From positions 248,001 to 312,000 of the forward strand of contig NZ_JABTEL010000001.1 in the NCBI RefSeq assembly GCF_013285155.1: 64,000 nucleotides of DNA, given 5' to 3'. Position 1 is the first letter of the stretch, and each line of letters starts with the position of its first letter. Positions 18,610 through 27,063 of this stretch are shown here, piece after piece. The notes under the pieces were generated by a model, which worked only from the letters and a program-made list of their open reading frames with translations, ran no database searches and was not told the DNA's origin. The position numbers and the translations under genes are program-made. Source of the DNA: Winogradskyella undariae (lineage in GTDB: Bacteria > Bacteroidota > Bacteroidia > Flavobacteriales > Flavobacteriaceae).

Positions 18610-19458
18610 ATGAGCAGAAATCAAGATAGCAAAGGAAAAGGGAAAGGGAAAACTTCAGGAAGAGGAAATGCTAATAGTAAAACCGATAGTTTAGCTAGAG
18701 GTAATGCTCCCGTAAAAAAGAAAACACCAGCAGCAAGCAAACCATCTAATCCAGATGAGATGCGTTTAAATAAATATATAGCAAATTCAGGTATTTGTTC
18801 GCGTCGTGAAGCTGATGAGAATATAGCTATTGGTTTAGTATCTGTTAACGGTAAAGTAATTACCGAAATGGGGCATAAAGTAAAGCGTACTGATGAGGTG
18901 CGTTACGATGGTCAACGTATTACTCCAGAGCCAAATGTTTATGTGTTATTAAATAAGCCAAAAGGATTTGCAACTACAACTGCAGAAGGTAAAGGTAAAA
19001 CGGTTATGGACTTAGTAGCTAACGCAACTAATGTAAACATAAAGCCAATAGGTCGTTTAGGTAGAAACTCGTTAGGGTTGCTATTGTTTACTAATGATGA
19101 CAAAGTGGTTCAAAAATTTACTAATTCAAAAAATGGTGTAGCTCGCTTATTTCAAATAGAATTAGATAAAAATTTAAAATTTGAAGATCTAAAAAAGATT
19201 CAAGAAGGTTTTAAAATTGAAGGAAAACTTGTTTCTGTAGAAGAGATTAGTTACATACAAGGTGAATCTAAAAATCAAGTAGGTATTAAAATTAAAAATA
19301 CAGGTAACACTATCTTACGTACTATATTTGATGAACTTAAATATGATATTGTAAGAATTGATTGTGTTGCAATTGGTCACTTAACGAAAAAAGATATTCC
19401 TCGTGGTCACTGGAAACATCTTACAGAGCAAGAGGTGAATACCTTAAAAATGATATAA
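18610..19458 (+). CDS. RluB/RsuA-family pseudouridine synthase homologue lacking the catalytic Asp
   Basis: A 282-residue protein with a basic, disordered N-terminus (about 1-50, rich in K, G, S), an S4 RNA-binding domain (RLNKYIANSGICSRREADE, about 52-70) and an RsuA/RluB-type synthase domain. In active members motif II reads GRLD; here it is GRLGRNSLGLLLFTND with Gly151 (codon GGT) in place of the catalytic aspartate (GAT). Motif III, normally a basic GxNRxVRR-type segment, reads NTGNTILRTIF. The C-terminus still matches the family (LTKKDIPRGHWKHLTEQE). The frame is intact, so the protein may be an RNA-binding pseudoenzyme. It is monocistronic and followed by a strong terminator. Confidence 0.85.
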   Translation: MSRNQDSKGKGKGKTSGRGNANSKTDSLARGNAPVKKKTPAASKPSNPDEMRLNKYIANSGICSRREADENIAIGLVSVNGKVITEMGHKVKRTDEVRYDGQRITPEPNVYVLLNKPKGFATTTAEGKGKTVMDLVANATNVNIKPIGRLGRNSLGLLLFTNDDKVVQKFTNSKNGVARLFQIELDKNLKFEDLKKIQEGFKIEGKLVSVEEISYIQGESKNQVGIKIKNTGNTILRTIFDELKYDIVRIDCVAIGHLTKKDIPRGHWKHLTEQEVNTLKMI

Positions 19459-19503
19459 AGTTGTAATTACAAATAGGTAGTTAACATCTACTATTTATAA
19501 TTG

Positions 19504-19555
19504 AACCTTTGATTACATGTGATAATAAATGTCACACGTAATCAAAGGTTTTTTT
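19504..19555 (+). terminator. Rho-independent terminator after the RluB-like gene
   Basis: Nineteen-base arms (19504-19522 and 19532-19550) pair with a single G-T wobble around a 9-nt loop and are followed by a T run. It lies 46 bp after the stop codon. Confidence 0.85.
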
Positions 19556-19590
19556 ATTATATGGATTCAATTATCTTGAAAAGATATTCA

Positions 19591-19636
19591 AAAAAATATA
19601 CCCTATGATTTGAAAAGCGTTTCAAACCATAGGGTA
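19591..19636 (-). terminator. Rho-independent terminator of the glycerol operon
   Basis: Seventeen-base arms (19599-19615 and 19620-19636) pair with one wobble around a 4-nt loop. Read on the minus strand they are followed by a run of seven T. It lies just downstream of the porin-like gene that ends the glp operon. Confidence 0.85.
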
Positions 19637-19661
19637 TGTAATAAAACTTATGATAATTTTC

Positions 19662-20429
19662 TTAGAATAAGCTAACTGCTAACTGTATTCTAGCTATTTT
19701 TTGTGAAGGATTCCACATTGTTGTAGCTGATACAGGAAAACTTAAATCTGAAAATTTAAGTGTTTTTGAAGCTGTAAATCCTACATTAACAAAATCGAAA
19801 TTTTGTTCACCATCACCATATAAGTGAGTGTCTCCGTTTAAAGAAAAAGCAGCACCTGCAAAAGCATTTAAATTAACCTTAGAGTCTCTGATAATAGGGT
19901 AAGATGCTTCTACGTAAGTAGAATATCTTTGCTCTAACTCTCCTTCGTCATTTAATTGTGCATCTCCAGTTCCGTATAGCAATACATCAGCTTCTAATCT
20001 TAAAGGAAAATCACCTTTAAAAGTGTAAGAAGTACGTAAATCTAATAGGTGTGTAGTTGTGTTTTTATCATAATTCCACACATCAGGATTTTCTACACTT
20101 CTTGTGTTAAATAAATCCCATAACGCTATAGAAAAACCGTTTTTTGCATATTGAGCATAGTAGTTTATCTCTTTGTAAGAAGTACCATCACTATCATTAG
20201 AAAAAGCCATTCCTCCCCAGAATCCAGCAGTAAAACTACCTGATTCGTTTAGTTTTAGTTTTGAAAAAACAGCTGCCATTGGTTTATCTGTAATAACTAA
20301 CCCTCTCCAAAGATGGTTTGTTTTTACGTCTAAATTAAAATCAATTGGACTGTCTTTTAATTCTGTGTCTTGAGCATAGCCCATTTGCACTGCAATTAGT
20401 GCTACGAATATTATTAATAATTTTTTCAT
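19662..20429 (-). CDS. Predicted outer-membrane beta-barrel protein of the glycerol operon
   Basis: A 255-residue protein with a clear signal peptide (MKKLLIIFVALIAVQMGYAQ, cleavage after about residue 20). A series of amphipathic strands typical of an outer-membrane barrel follows (for example FTAGFWGGMAF, NYYAQYAKNGFSIALWD, YSTYVEASYPI), with a last strand ending in LAVSLF. KTNHLWRGLVITDKP near the start resembles the conserved opening of Bacteroidota and proteobacterial proteins of the TIGR02001 type. It is 25 bp downstream of glpF and is the last gene of the operon. Its inferred role is passage of glycerol or glycerol phosphodiesters across the outer membrane; this is not shown by motif. 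Confidence 0.75.
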   Translation of the reverse strand: MKKLLIIFVALIAVQMGYAQDTELKDSPIDFNLDVKTNHLWRGLVITDKPMAAVFSKLKLNESGSFTAGFWGGMAFSNDSDGTSYKEINYYAQYAKNGFSIALWDLFNTRSVENPDVWNYDKNTTTHLLDLRTSYTFKGDFPLRLEADVLLYGTGDAQLNDEGELEQRYSTYVEASYPIIRDSKVNLNAFAGAAFSLNGDTHLYGDGEQNFDFVNVGFTASKTLKFSDLSFPVSATTMWNPSQKIARIQLAVSLF

Positions 20430-20454
20430 TTGTTTTTGTTATTAGAGAGATGTA

Positions 20455-21192
20455 TTAGCTTATGGCCATGTATAAAAACGATGCGATTAAAGCACCTATA
20501 ATAGGTCCTACTACTGGGATCCATGAATAGCTCCAGTCGCTAGAACCTTTTACAGGTAAAATAGCGTGCATAATTCTTGGTCCTAAATCCCTTGCGGGAT
20601 TAATAGCGTAGCCAGTTGTACCTCCTAAGGATAAACCTATTACCCAAACAAGAAATGCAACGGGTATTGCTCCAATTGATCCTAGTCCTATAGCTGCTTC
20701 AGTACTTCCTGAAACTCCTAAGTTAATAGTAGGTCCTGCGATATAAAAGATGACAAATACTAAAACAAAAGTTCCAATAATCTCACTAGTTAAGTTAGAG
20801 ACCGTGTTTCTTATTGCTGGTCCTGTGCTAAAACAAGCTAATTTACCTCCTTCATCATCTGTAATTTTAAAGTGATCCTTGTATACTAACCATACAAAAA
20901 ATGCACCTAACATGGCACCGATCATTTCACCGGCAAGATATTCTGGTACTACAGCCCAAGAAATACCACCTGTTGTTGCTAAAGCAACAGTTACAGCTGG
21001 GTTTAAGTGAGCACCACTATATGGTCCTGCTATGATAACGCCAAGAAATACACCTAAGGCCCAGCTTGTGGTGATTTCAATCCACCCCGATCCATTACCT
21101 TTTGTGCCTTTTAATACGGCATTTGCTACGACACCATTACCACATATAATGAGGATCATGGTGCCTAATATTTCTGCTAATAATATTGACAT
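20455..21192 (-). CDS. glpF: Glycerol uptake facilitator, MIP/aquaporin family
   Basis: A 245-residue inner-membrane channel that lets glycerol diffuse into the cell. It has six hydrophobic helices and two half-helices carrying the NPA signatures: SGAHLNPAVTVAL (NPA at 64-66) and GYAINPARDLGPR in the second half. The Asp directly after the second NPAR is the feature that separates glycerol facilitators from water-only aquaporins. It lies 37 bp after glpK, which traps glycerol by phosphorylation, and 25 bp before the porin-like gene. The identification is strong. Confidence 0.95.
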   Translation of the reverse strand: MSILLAEILGTMILIICGNGVVANAVLKGTKGNGSGWIEITTSWALGVFLGVIIAGPYSGAHLNPAVTVALATTGGISWAVVPEYLAGEMIGAMLGAFFVWLVYKDHFKITDDEGGKLACFSTGPAIRNTVSNLTSEIIGTFVLVFVIFYIAGPTINLGVSGSTEAAIGLGSIGAIPVAFLVWVIGLSLGGTTGYAINPARDLGPRIMHAILPVKGSSDWSYSWIPVVGPIIGALIASFLYMAIS

Positions 21193-21229
21193 GATTGTTT
21201 AATTTTATAGTTGTTGTATTAGAGTTTAT

Positions 21230-22726
21230 TTATTCTTCAATCCAGTTCTGAGCACACTTCACTGCTTTATGCCAGTAATGCAGCATGTTGTCTACTTTTT
21301 CTTGAGGAGCTTCTGGGTAAAATTCTTTGTCAATTTCCCATTGAGATTGAATATCATCTATACTATCCCAATAACCAACTGCTAAACCTGCTAAATATGC
21401 AGCTCCCATAACTGTTGTTTCAAGGGTCTTAGGTCTAATGATTTTAAATCCAAATAAATCAGATTGAATTTGCATTAACAAATCACTTGCAGCTGCACCA
21501 CCATCAACTCTAAGTTCAATACTTTTTTTACCTGCATCAGCTTCCATAGCTCTAACGATATCGTAAACTTGAAAAGCAATACCTTCTAATGTTGCACGAG
21601 CAATATGTGCATCAGTAGTTCCACGAGTGATTCCTAACATAGCTCCACGTGCATATTGATCCCAGTAAGGAGCACCTAAACCTGTTAATGCTGGTACAAA
21701 ATATACACCACCATTATCTTCCGCCATTTCAGCTAAGTGATTAATACCTGGGGCAGTTCTTACCATTCTTGCACCATCACGTAACCATTGTATTGCGGCA
21801 CCACCAACAAAAACACTACCTTCTAACGCATAAGTAGTTTTTCCGTTTATTTTCCATGCAACAGTCGTTAATAAGTTGTTTTTAGAGTAAACAGCTTCTT
21901 CACCAGTATTCATTAATAAGAAACATCCTGTTCCGTAAGTGTTTTTAACCATTCCTGGTTTTGTACACATTTGTCCAAATAATGCAGCTTGTTGATCACC
22001 TGCGATACCTGCGATTGGAATTTTTGTAGAGAATAATGTTGTTGCAGTAGTTCCGTATACTTCACTACTTTGTTTTACTTCTGGCAACATAGCTTTAGGA
22101 ATAGTAAATAATTCCATTAATTCTTCATCCCACGCCATAGTATGAATGTTAAATAACATTGTTCTACTTGCGTTTGAAACATCTGTGATAAACATTTTTC
22201 CTCTAGTAAGTTTCCAGATAAGCCATGAATCAACAGTACCAAAACATAATTTTCCAGCTTCAGCTTTTTCTCTTGCTCCTTCTACATTATCTAAAATCCA
22301 TTTTAATTTTGTAGCAGAGAAATAGGCGTCAATTACTAAACCTGTTTTCTTTTTAATCATATCTGTGTGACCAGCTTCTTTTAACTCGTCACAGTATCTA
22401 GATGTTCTTCTATCTTGCCATACAATTGCATTATGAATAGGTTCGCTAGTTTCACGATCCCATACCACTACAGTTTCTCTTTGGTTTGTGATACCGATAG
22501 CAGCAATAGATTCTCCGTTAATTCCATGTTGTGCAATAACTTCTGCAGCAACTGATATTTGTGATGACCAAATAGCATTTGGATCATGTTCTACCCATCC
22601 CGGTTTTGGAAATATTTGTTCGAAAGGTTTTTGAGATACTTTTACAATCTCTCCGCTGTGGTTAAACAAAATAGCTCGAGACGATGTTGTCCCTTGGTCT
22701 AACGCTAAAATTAATTTGTCTTTCAT
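21230..22726 (-). CDS. glpK: Glycerol kinase
   Basis: Phosphorylates glycerol to sn-glycerol 3-phosphate with ATP. The full-length 498-residue FGGY-family enzyme opens with [16 protein letters not shown] (residues 6-21). It contains [10 protein letters not shown] (about 45-54), the glycerol-contacting NQRET and WQDRRT (about 81-85 and 103-108), [13 protein letters not shown] (about 241-253) and [17 protein letters not shown] (about 408-424). It is the second gene of the glpD-glpK-glpF operon, 33 bp after glpD. The identification is certain. Confidence 0.97.
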   Translation of the reverse strand: MKDKLILALDQGTTSSRAILFNHSGEIVKVSQKPFEQIFPKPGWVEHDPNAIWSSQISVAAEVIAQHGINGESIAAIGITNQRETVVVWDRETSEPIHNAIVWQDRRTSRYCDELKEAGHTDMIKKKTGLVIDAYFSATKLKWILDNVEGAREKAEAGKLCFGTVDSWLIWKLTRGKMFITDVSNASRTMLFNIHTMAWDEELMELFTIPKAMLPEVKQSSEVYGTTATTLFSTKIPIAGIAGDQQAALFGQMCTKPGMVKNTYGTGCFLLMNTGEEAVYSKNNLLTTVAWKINGKTTYALEGSVFVGGAAIQWLRDGARMVRTAPGINHLAEMAEDNGGVYFVPALTGLGAPYWDQYARGAMLGITRGTTDAHIARATLEGIAFQVYDIVRAMEADAGKKSIELRVDGGAAASDLLMQIQSDLFGFKIIRPKTLETTVMGAAYLAGLAVGYWDSIDDIQSQWEIDKEFYPEAPQEKVDNMLHYWHKAVKCAQNWIEE

Positions 22727-22759
22727 TACAGTTTGATTTAGTTGTTTTTAATTTGTTGT

Positions 22760-24319
22760 TTATAGTATATAATTAGAGGTCACCTTAGTGTATTCTTCTA
22801 CTTGTGCAGCTTGCCAAGCTTCATCTTTACCTAATTCTTTTGCCATTATTTTAGCAACTTCTGGTGCCATTGTAACACTTTCTTTAGCATTTAATAATTG
22901 ACAACGAACTCTTCTAGCAAGAAAATCTTCGATGTTTAAAGCCATTTCATTTCGTACAGCCCATACAACTTGTGCTTGTATAACTCCCATAGAATCACTT
23001 AGGGATTTATCCCATCCGTTTTCTTTAGATAATTTTAGCACTTCTTCTTCATCACTACCGTAGAAATACAAAGGATCATTATGATTAATGTTTTCTTTGT
23101 AACCATGAATTTTTAAACGTTTTGTTTTGGTAGGGATGTGTTTCCAATCGTGATTTTTTTCAGCAGTATCTACTAAATCTTGTCCCATTCTTCTAAAAGT
23201 GGTCCATTTACCTCCAACGATAGTTAATAGTCCAGAATCTGCAGTGTAGATTTTATGACTTCTTGATATTTCTTTAGTTTTATTTCCTTTTGCTTTTGGA
23301 GCTGCTAAAGGACGTAATCCTGCAAATACACTTAGTACATCGCTTCTTTTTGGAGCTTTGGTTAAGTAACGACCTGCGGTGTTTAAAATAAACCCTATTT
23401 CTTCTTCAAGAGCAACTGGCTCTAATGATTCTTTTTCTAAAGGTGTATCTGTTGTTCCTACTATAACTCTGTTGTGCCATGGCACTAAGAATAACACACG
23501 GCCATCATCTGTTTTTGGTATAGTGATAGCGTCATTTCCTGGTAAAAAAGACTTATCTAACATTAAGTGAACACCTTGACTTGGTGCAATTGTTTTTTCA
23601 GCACCCGGTTTGTCCATCTGTAACACATCATCAGCAAAAACCCCAGTAGCATTAACAACTTGCTTTCCTTTTATTTCGAAAGAGGTTCCGTCTACTTCAT
23701 CATGAGCTTTAACACCTGTTACATTTCCGTTTTCATCTTTAATTAAGCCTTCAACGGAACAATAGTTAGCGACTAAGGCTCCCATTTCAACTGAACTTTG
23801 AAGAACATTTATCGCCATACGTGAGTCGTCAAACTGACCATCGTAATAAACGACACCAGCAGATATTTTATCTGGATTGATGAGAGAGATACGTTTTAAA
23901 GTTTTCTCTTTGGAGATGCGTTTTGATCTTCCTAAACTTAACTTACCAGCTAATAAGTCATAAAATGTTAAACCAACAGTATATAATATTTCATCCCAAA
24001 GTCCATGTGTTGGAATTATAAAAGATTGAGTTTTAGTAATGTGGGGTGCGTTTCTTAGCATTAAACCTCTTTCTACTACGGCTTCTCTTACTAGTCCAAT
24101 ATCTCCTTGCGCCAAATATCTTACACCTCCGTGTAATAATTTTGTCGCTTTACTTGATGTTGATTTAGTGAAATCAGATTTTTCAAGCAATGCAACTGAA
24201 TATCCTCTTGCAGATGCTTCGAGAGCAATACCAATACCTGTTGCTCCTCCTCCTATAATTACGAAATCATAAGTTTTTGAATCACTTCTTAACTTACTTA
24301 TCATTTTATTTCTATCCAT
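22760..24319 (-). CDS. glpD: Glycerol-3-phosphate dehydrogenase, FAD-dependent (aerobic type)
   Basis: Oxidises glycerol 3-phosphate to dihydroxyacetone phosphate and passes electrons to membrane quinones. The 519-residue protein has the FAD-binding FVIIGGGATGIGIALEASARGY (about residues 19-40), the family signature TSSKATKLLHGGVRYL (about 54-69), the G3P-site segment VPWHNRVIVGTTDTP (about 278-292), VFAGLRPLA and the C-terminal VGGKWTTFR. It is the first gene of the operon, and its 289-bp upstream region contains the inverted motif likely read by the divergent DeoR-family regulator. The identification is very strong. Confidence 0.96.
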   Translation of the reverse strand: MDRNKMISKLRSDSKTYDFVIIGGGATGIGIALEASARGYSVALLEKSDFTKSTSSKATKLLHGGVRYLAQGDIGLVREAVVERGLMLRNAPHITKTQSFIIPTHGLWDEILYTVGLTFYDLLAGKLSLGRSKRISKEKTLKRISLINPDKISAGVVYYDGQFDDSRMAINVLQSSVEMGALVANYCSVEGLIKDENGNVTGVKAHDEVDGTSFEIKGKQVVNATGVFADDVLQMDKPGAEKTIAPSQGVHLMLDKSFLPGNDAITIPKTDDGRVLFLVPWHNRVIVGTTDTPLEKESLEPVALEEEIGFILNTAGRYLTKAPKRSDVLSVFAGLRPLAAPKAKGNKTKEISRSHKIYTADSGLLTIVGGKWTTFRRMGQDLVDTAEKNHDWKHIPTKTKRLKIHGYKENINHNDPLYFYGSDEEEVLKLSKENGWDKSLSDSMGVIQAQVVWAVRNEMALNIEDFLARRVRCQLLNAKESVTMAPEVAKIMAKELGKDEAWQAAQVEEYTKVTSNYIL

Positions 24320-24380
24320 AACGGGTTAGATTAATATGTTGTTAACTTATTGTTATTTTTGTTTCCGAGTATAAAACTAC

Positions 24381-24600
24381 AACAAAACGAAACTAAAAAA
24401 AAGTTTTTTATTGTTATTTTTAATTTTTATATGTTTTTTTAACAATAAAGGCGTGTTTTAATTTTGTAATTATGATTTTTTTGTCAATTTATTTCATGAA
24501 TACATAAAAGAGGTTTCGTTTTGTGTTAAAAAAATCAAGAATATTTGTGATTTCAATGTTAAAATGATATTAATAATCTTTATTTTTGTTTAAAACGAAG
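24381..24600. promoter_or_regulatory. Divergent glpD/regulator control region with repeated GTTTCGTTTTGT sites
   Basis: The 289-bp gap between glpD and the DeoR-type gene holds a 12-bp motif in opposite orientations: ACAAAACGAAAC at 24382-24393 and its exact reverse complement GTTTCGTTTTGT at 24513-24524. A shorter third copy, AAAACGAAG, ends at 24600 just before the regulator's ATG (24609). A -7-like TATTTTTG lies at 24581-24588 for the regulator. Placement near both promoters fits operators for the GlpR-like protein encoded alongside. This is inferred from repetition and position only. Confidence 0.55.
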
Positions 24601-24608
24601 AAAAAGCA

Positions 24609-25370
24609 ATGAATATCATAGATCGTCATAAACTCATATTAAGTAAATTAAATGAAGATGGATTTGTAAATGTCAATGATTTAAGTGAAGAGTTTAATGT
24701 TTCATTGGTGACTATAAGAAAGGATCTTAAGCTTCTTGAAGAAAAAAAATTACTGTTTAGATCTCATGGAAAAGCAATACCTGTAAATCCATATATTACA
24801 GAGAATCATGTTGAGGTTAAAGAAAAAATTAATGCAAAAGAAAAGAATAAAATAGCCAAAGCTGCTACAAAAACTTTAGAGCCACATGACAGCATAATTA
24901 TTGCTTCTGGTACATCTGTTATTGAATTTGCTAGACGCATTAAACCTGTGGAGGGATTAACTGTCTTGACGGCTTCTTTAAGTACAGCTCTTATTTTATC
25001 TAAAAATAAAGAAATAGATGTTATGCAATTAGGGGGTATGGTGAGGCCTAGTTCTGCTTCTGTTGTTGGACCTATTGGTGAGAAAATGTTAGCAGAATTT
25101 ACCTTTACTAAATTGTTTTTAGGTGTTGATGGTATTGATTTAGATTATGGGCTTACAACAACCAATTTAATGGAGGCTTCTTTAAATAAGGAGATGATAA
25201 AGTCGTCACAAAAAATTATTGTTTTAGCTGATTCTTCAAAATTTAATAAAAAGGGTTTTGGTAGAATTTGTGAACTTAATGAGGTAGATCAAATTATTAC
25301 TGACTCTGGTATTGACGAGAATACAAAACGCAGATTACTAGAAATGGGAGTAGAGTTAACTATTGTATAA
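24609..25370 (+). CDS. DeoR/GlpR-family transcriptional regulator of glycerol use
   Basis: A 253-residue DeoR-family repressor. The N-terminal helix-turn-helix (residues 5-57) has the family pattern RHKLILSKLNEDGFVNVNDLSEEFNVSLVTIRKDLKLLEE. The C-terminal effector domain (about 75-250) is a ribose-5-phosphate-isomerase-like fold with DSIIIASGTSVIEFA, QLGGMVRPSSASVVGP and ADSSKFNKKGFGRI. Because it is divergent from glpD, the likely effector is glycerol 3-phosphate or glycerol, and the likely targets are the glp operon and itself. The family call is secure; the target assignment is inferred from gene order and shared DNA motifs. Confidence 0.9.
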   Translation: MNIIDRHKLILSKLNEDGFVNVNDLSEEFNVSLVTIRKDLKLLEEKKLLFRSHGKAIPVNPYITENHVEVKEKINAKEKNKIAKAATKTLEPHDSIIIASGTSVIEFARRIKPVEGLTVLTASLSTALILSKNKEIDVMQLGGMVRPSSASVVGPIGEKMLAEFTFTKLFLGVDGIDLDYGLTTTNLMEASLNKEMIKSSQKIIVLADSSKFNKKGFGRICELNEVDQIITDSGIDENTKRRLLEMGVELTIV

Positions 25371-25646
25371 TTAAATAGTCTGTTATCTATTTTGTCATAT
25401 TGTTTTGCAACGAATACTTAACCTAGATAAAACATGTGTTTAACATAGTTAAAATAGGTTTTGTTTATTTTTGAAGTATAGATAATTTAGCAAGAAACAT
25501 CTTCACATTACTTGGTAAGAAGCAGTATTTTTCCTGATTTTTTGAGAATTTAGCATCCTTTTAACGGGTATTTTTTTATGTGTTTATTTTAATGATTAAT
25601 ATATTTTCCTGAGGTAATATAATATGCTATTGTGAAGAGGGTGACA
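25371..25646. other. Intergenic gap without recognised gene
   Basis: Between the DeoR-family gene and the terminator at 25647. Both strands were read; stop codons are frequent and no ORF with a plausible start, RNA gene or clear repeat was found. It presumably holds the 3' end of the regulator transcript. Confidence 0.5.
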
Positions 25647-25693
25647 TTAAATAAAGAAAGAGCAATCCATTGGATTGCTCTTTCTTTATTTAA
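25647..25693. terminator. Perfect 23-bp palindromic terminator
   Basis: Arms 25647-25669 and 25671-25693 are exact reverse complements around a single T. The AT-rich outer part supplies A and T tracts on both sides, so it could stop transcription from either direction. It lies 15 bp after the cupredoxin-like gene's stop (minus strand), which it most likely terminates. Confidence 0.8.
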
Positions 25694-25708
25694 TTAGAGA
25701 CATTTACT

Positions 25709-26098
25709 TTATTCTACAGTCAATGTATATTGAGGTGTTGGATTTAAAGGGCAGAAATAAATATACTCTCCTTTAGTTAAGCTTGTAACTTTACTAGTTT
25801 CTTTTGTGTTGTTCTCTACGGCTTTAGTAACATAAGCTGTGCTGATGTGGTTTTCTGGTTTAGAAGCATCCTTTCCTTTAGGTACTAATACGAAACCAAC
25901 TTGGTGTCCTACATTTTTGTTAGCGATTTCAAAAATATAATCTCCTTCTTTTAATTTAAGTGATTTTTGAGTGAATTCTCCAGTCGTTTGTTCTAAAGAA
26001 ACAGTTGTTGCTTTAGTTTTCATTTTCATAGAGTCTTGAGCATTTCCTGTTAATGTAAAAGTTAACGCGATTACGAGTAATGTGATAATTTTTTTCAT
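25709..26098 (-). CDS. Secreted cupredoxin-like protein
   Basis: A 129-residue exported protein with a signal peptide (cleavage near TLTGNAQ, residues 14-20). The mature part is a beta-sandwich resembling cupredoxins: LKLKEGDYIFEIANKNVGHQVGFVLVP (about 47-73) carries the first His, and GEYIYFCPLNPTPQYTLTVE (about 110-129) carries the Cys. A type-1 copper protein would usually have His and Met shortly after the Cys; here only P, L, N, T and Q follow, so normal blue-copper binding is doubtful. It is 41 bp downstream of the AhpD-like gene and ends in a strong terminator. Function is unknown. Confidence 0.7.
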   Translation of the reverse strand: MKKIITLLVIALTFTLTGNAQDSMKMKTKATTVSLEQTTGEFTQKSLKLKEGDYIFEIANKNVGHQVGFVLVPKGKDASKPENHISTAYVTKAVENNTKETSKVTSLTKGEYIYFCPLNPTPQYTLTVE

Positions 26099-26139
26099 CT
26101 TTTTTTATTTTTAAAGTTTATTATTAAGTATTGGGTTTA

Positions 26140-26676
26140 TTATTTTAAAGGTTGAGCAATTGGGAAATCTACTGGCACTTGTGTAGTGCTATGTATATAA
26201 TTAGAAATTGTTTTATCTCCAACTAAAGAAATAGTATCAATTAGGTTTCCTTTTGTATATCCTGTATTAAAAAAGTTTTCTAATACAGCATCATCTGTTT
26301 TTCCTCTATTTTCGGTAATGTTTTTAGCTAATTTTGCTAAAGCATCTAATTTGTCATTTACAGAAGAAAAACCAGCTCTTAATTCTATGATTTGTTCATC
26401 TGTAAAACCATTCATTTTTCCAATTGCTGTGTGTGCAGATAAACAATATGTACAGTCGTTAACTTGACTTACAGCAAGGTTTACGACTTCTTTCTCTTTT
26501 GCAGATAATGATGTTTTAGCATTAGCAAAGTTTAGATAGTTTTCTAAAGCTGTATCACTATGTGCATATGTTGCATATAAATTTGGAACAAAACCTAAAG
26601 CTTTATTTAAATTTTCAAAAATGGCTTGATTGTTTGAACTTACTTCTTCTTTTGTTGGGATATTAAATGTATTCAT
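26140..26676 (-). CDS. Carboxymuconolactone decarboxylase/AhpD-like protein
   Basis: A 178-residue all-helical protein of the AhpD/CMD superfamily. The redox core is VNLAVSQVNDCTYCLSAHTAIGK (about residues 66-88), with the CxxC pair and the following His used for peroxidase or disulfide chemistry. ALGFVPNLYATYAHSD (about 26-41) is a common N-terminal block of these proteins. It has no signal peptide. A near-copy of a motif found before the neighbouring small ORF lies 109 bp upstream of its start, which suggests control by the AraC protein upstream. The natural substrate is unknown. Confidence 0.88.
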   Translation of the reverse strand: MNTFNIPTKEEVSSNNQAIFENLNKALGFVPNLYATYAHSDTALENYLNFANAKTSLSAKEKEVVNLAVSQVNDCTYCLSAHTAIGKMNGFTDEQIIELRAGFSSVNDKLDALAKLAKNITENRGKTDDAVLENFFNTGYTKGNLIDTISLVGDKTISNYIHSTTQVPVDFPIAQPLK

Positions 26677-26784
26677 AATTTATTTTTTTATACTGAAAGG
26701 TGTTCAGTGTTATGTTATTTATTTTAATTTTTTTTGTTGGTGCAAAGTTGCGTGTTTTATAAGAGTTGGGGAATGATTCTTATT

Positions 26785-26807
26785 CCCTTTAGCATGTCAT
26801 TTTTTCC
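26785..26807 (-). promoter_or_regulatory. Candidate regulator site, copy 1 of a 23-bp direct repeat
   Basis: This 23-base stretch matches 20 of 23 positions with 27041-27063 in the same orientation. It sits 109 bp upstream of the AhpD-like gene. The duplication before two successive minus-strand ORFs, next to an AraC-family gene, suggests an AraC operator. Confidence 0.45.
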
Positions 26808-26819
26808 CTTTGTCTTGTT

Positions 26820-26972
26820 TTAACCTATAAAAGGTTTTTCTGCATCACAATAGAAGTCATGAATATGTTTTTGTTCACAGTATGTTTTAGGGCTAATGGT
26901 GTTAACAACTCGTTTTTTGTTGTTAGTGAATATTTCTATGAGATTGAATAAGGATATGTTTTTTAGTTTCAT
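26820..26972 (-). CDS. Candidate 50-residue small protein
   Basis: An ATG-initiated ORF of 50 codons lies in the 386-bp gap between the AraC gene and the AhpD-like gene, on the same strand. The product begins MKLKNISLFNLIEIF and ends DFYCDAEKPFIG, with two cysteines (KTYCEQKHIHDFYC, residues 30-43) and a mixed but plausible composition. It resembles no family I know. A motif repeated upstream of the next gene lies about 70 bp before its start, which supports transcription. Without a homologue search it remains a candidate. Confidence 0.4.
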   Translation of the reverse strand: MKLKNISLFNLIEIFTNNKKRVVNTISPKTYCEQKHIHDFYCDAEKPFIG

Positions 26973-27040
26973 CTTTTAATTGTTTTAATATTACAATGCA
27001 AAGATGCGATAGAATAAGCTGTTATAAAATGAATAATTTG

Positions 27041-27063
27041 CCCTATGGCATGTCAATTTTTCC
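27041..27063 (-). promoter_or_regulatory. Candidate regulator site, copy 2 of a 23-bp direct repeat
   Basis: Shares the core GCATGTCA and both CCC ends with 26785-26807 (20 of 23 identical). It lies about 70 bp upstream of the small ORF and touches the stop codon of the AraC-family gene. Confidence 0.45.
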
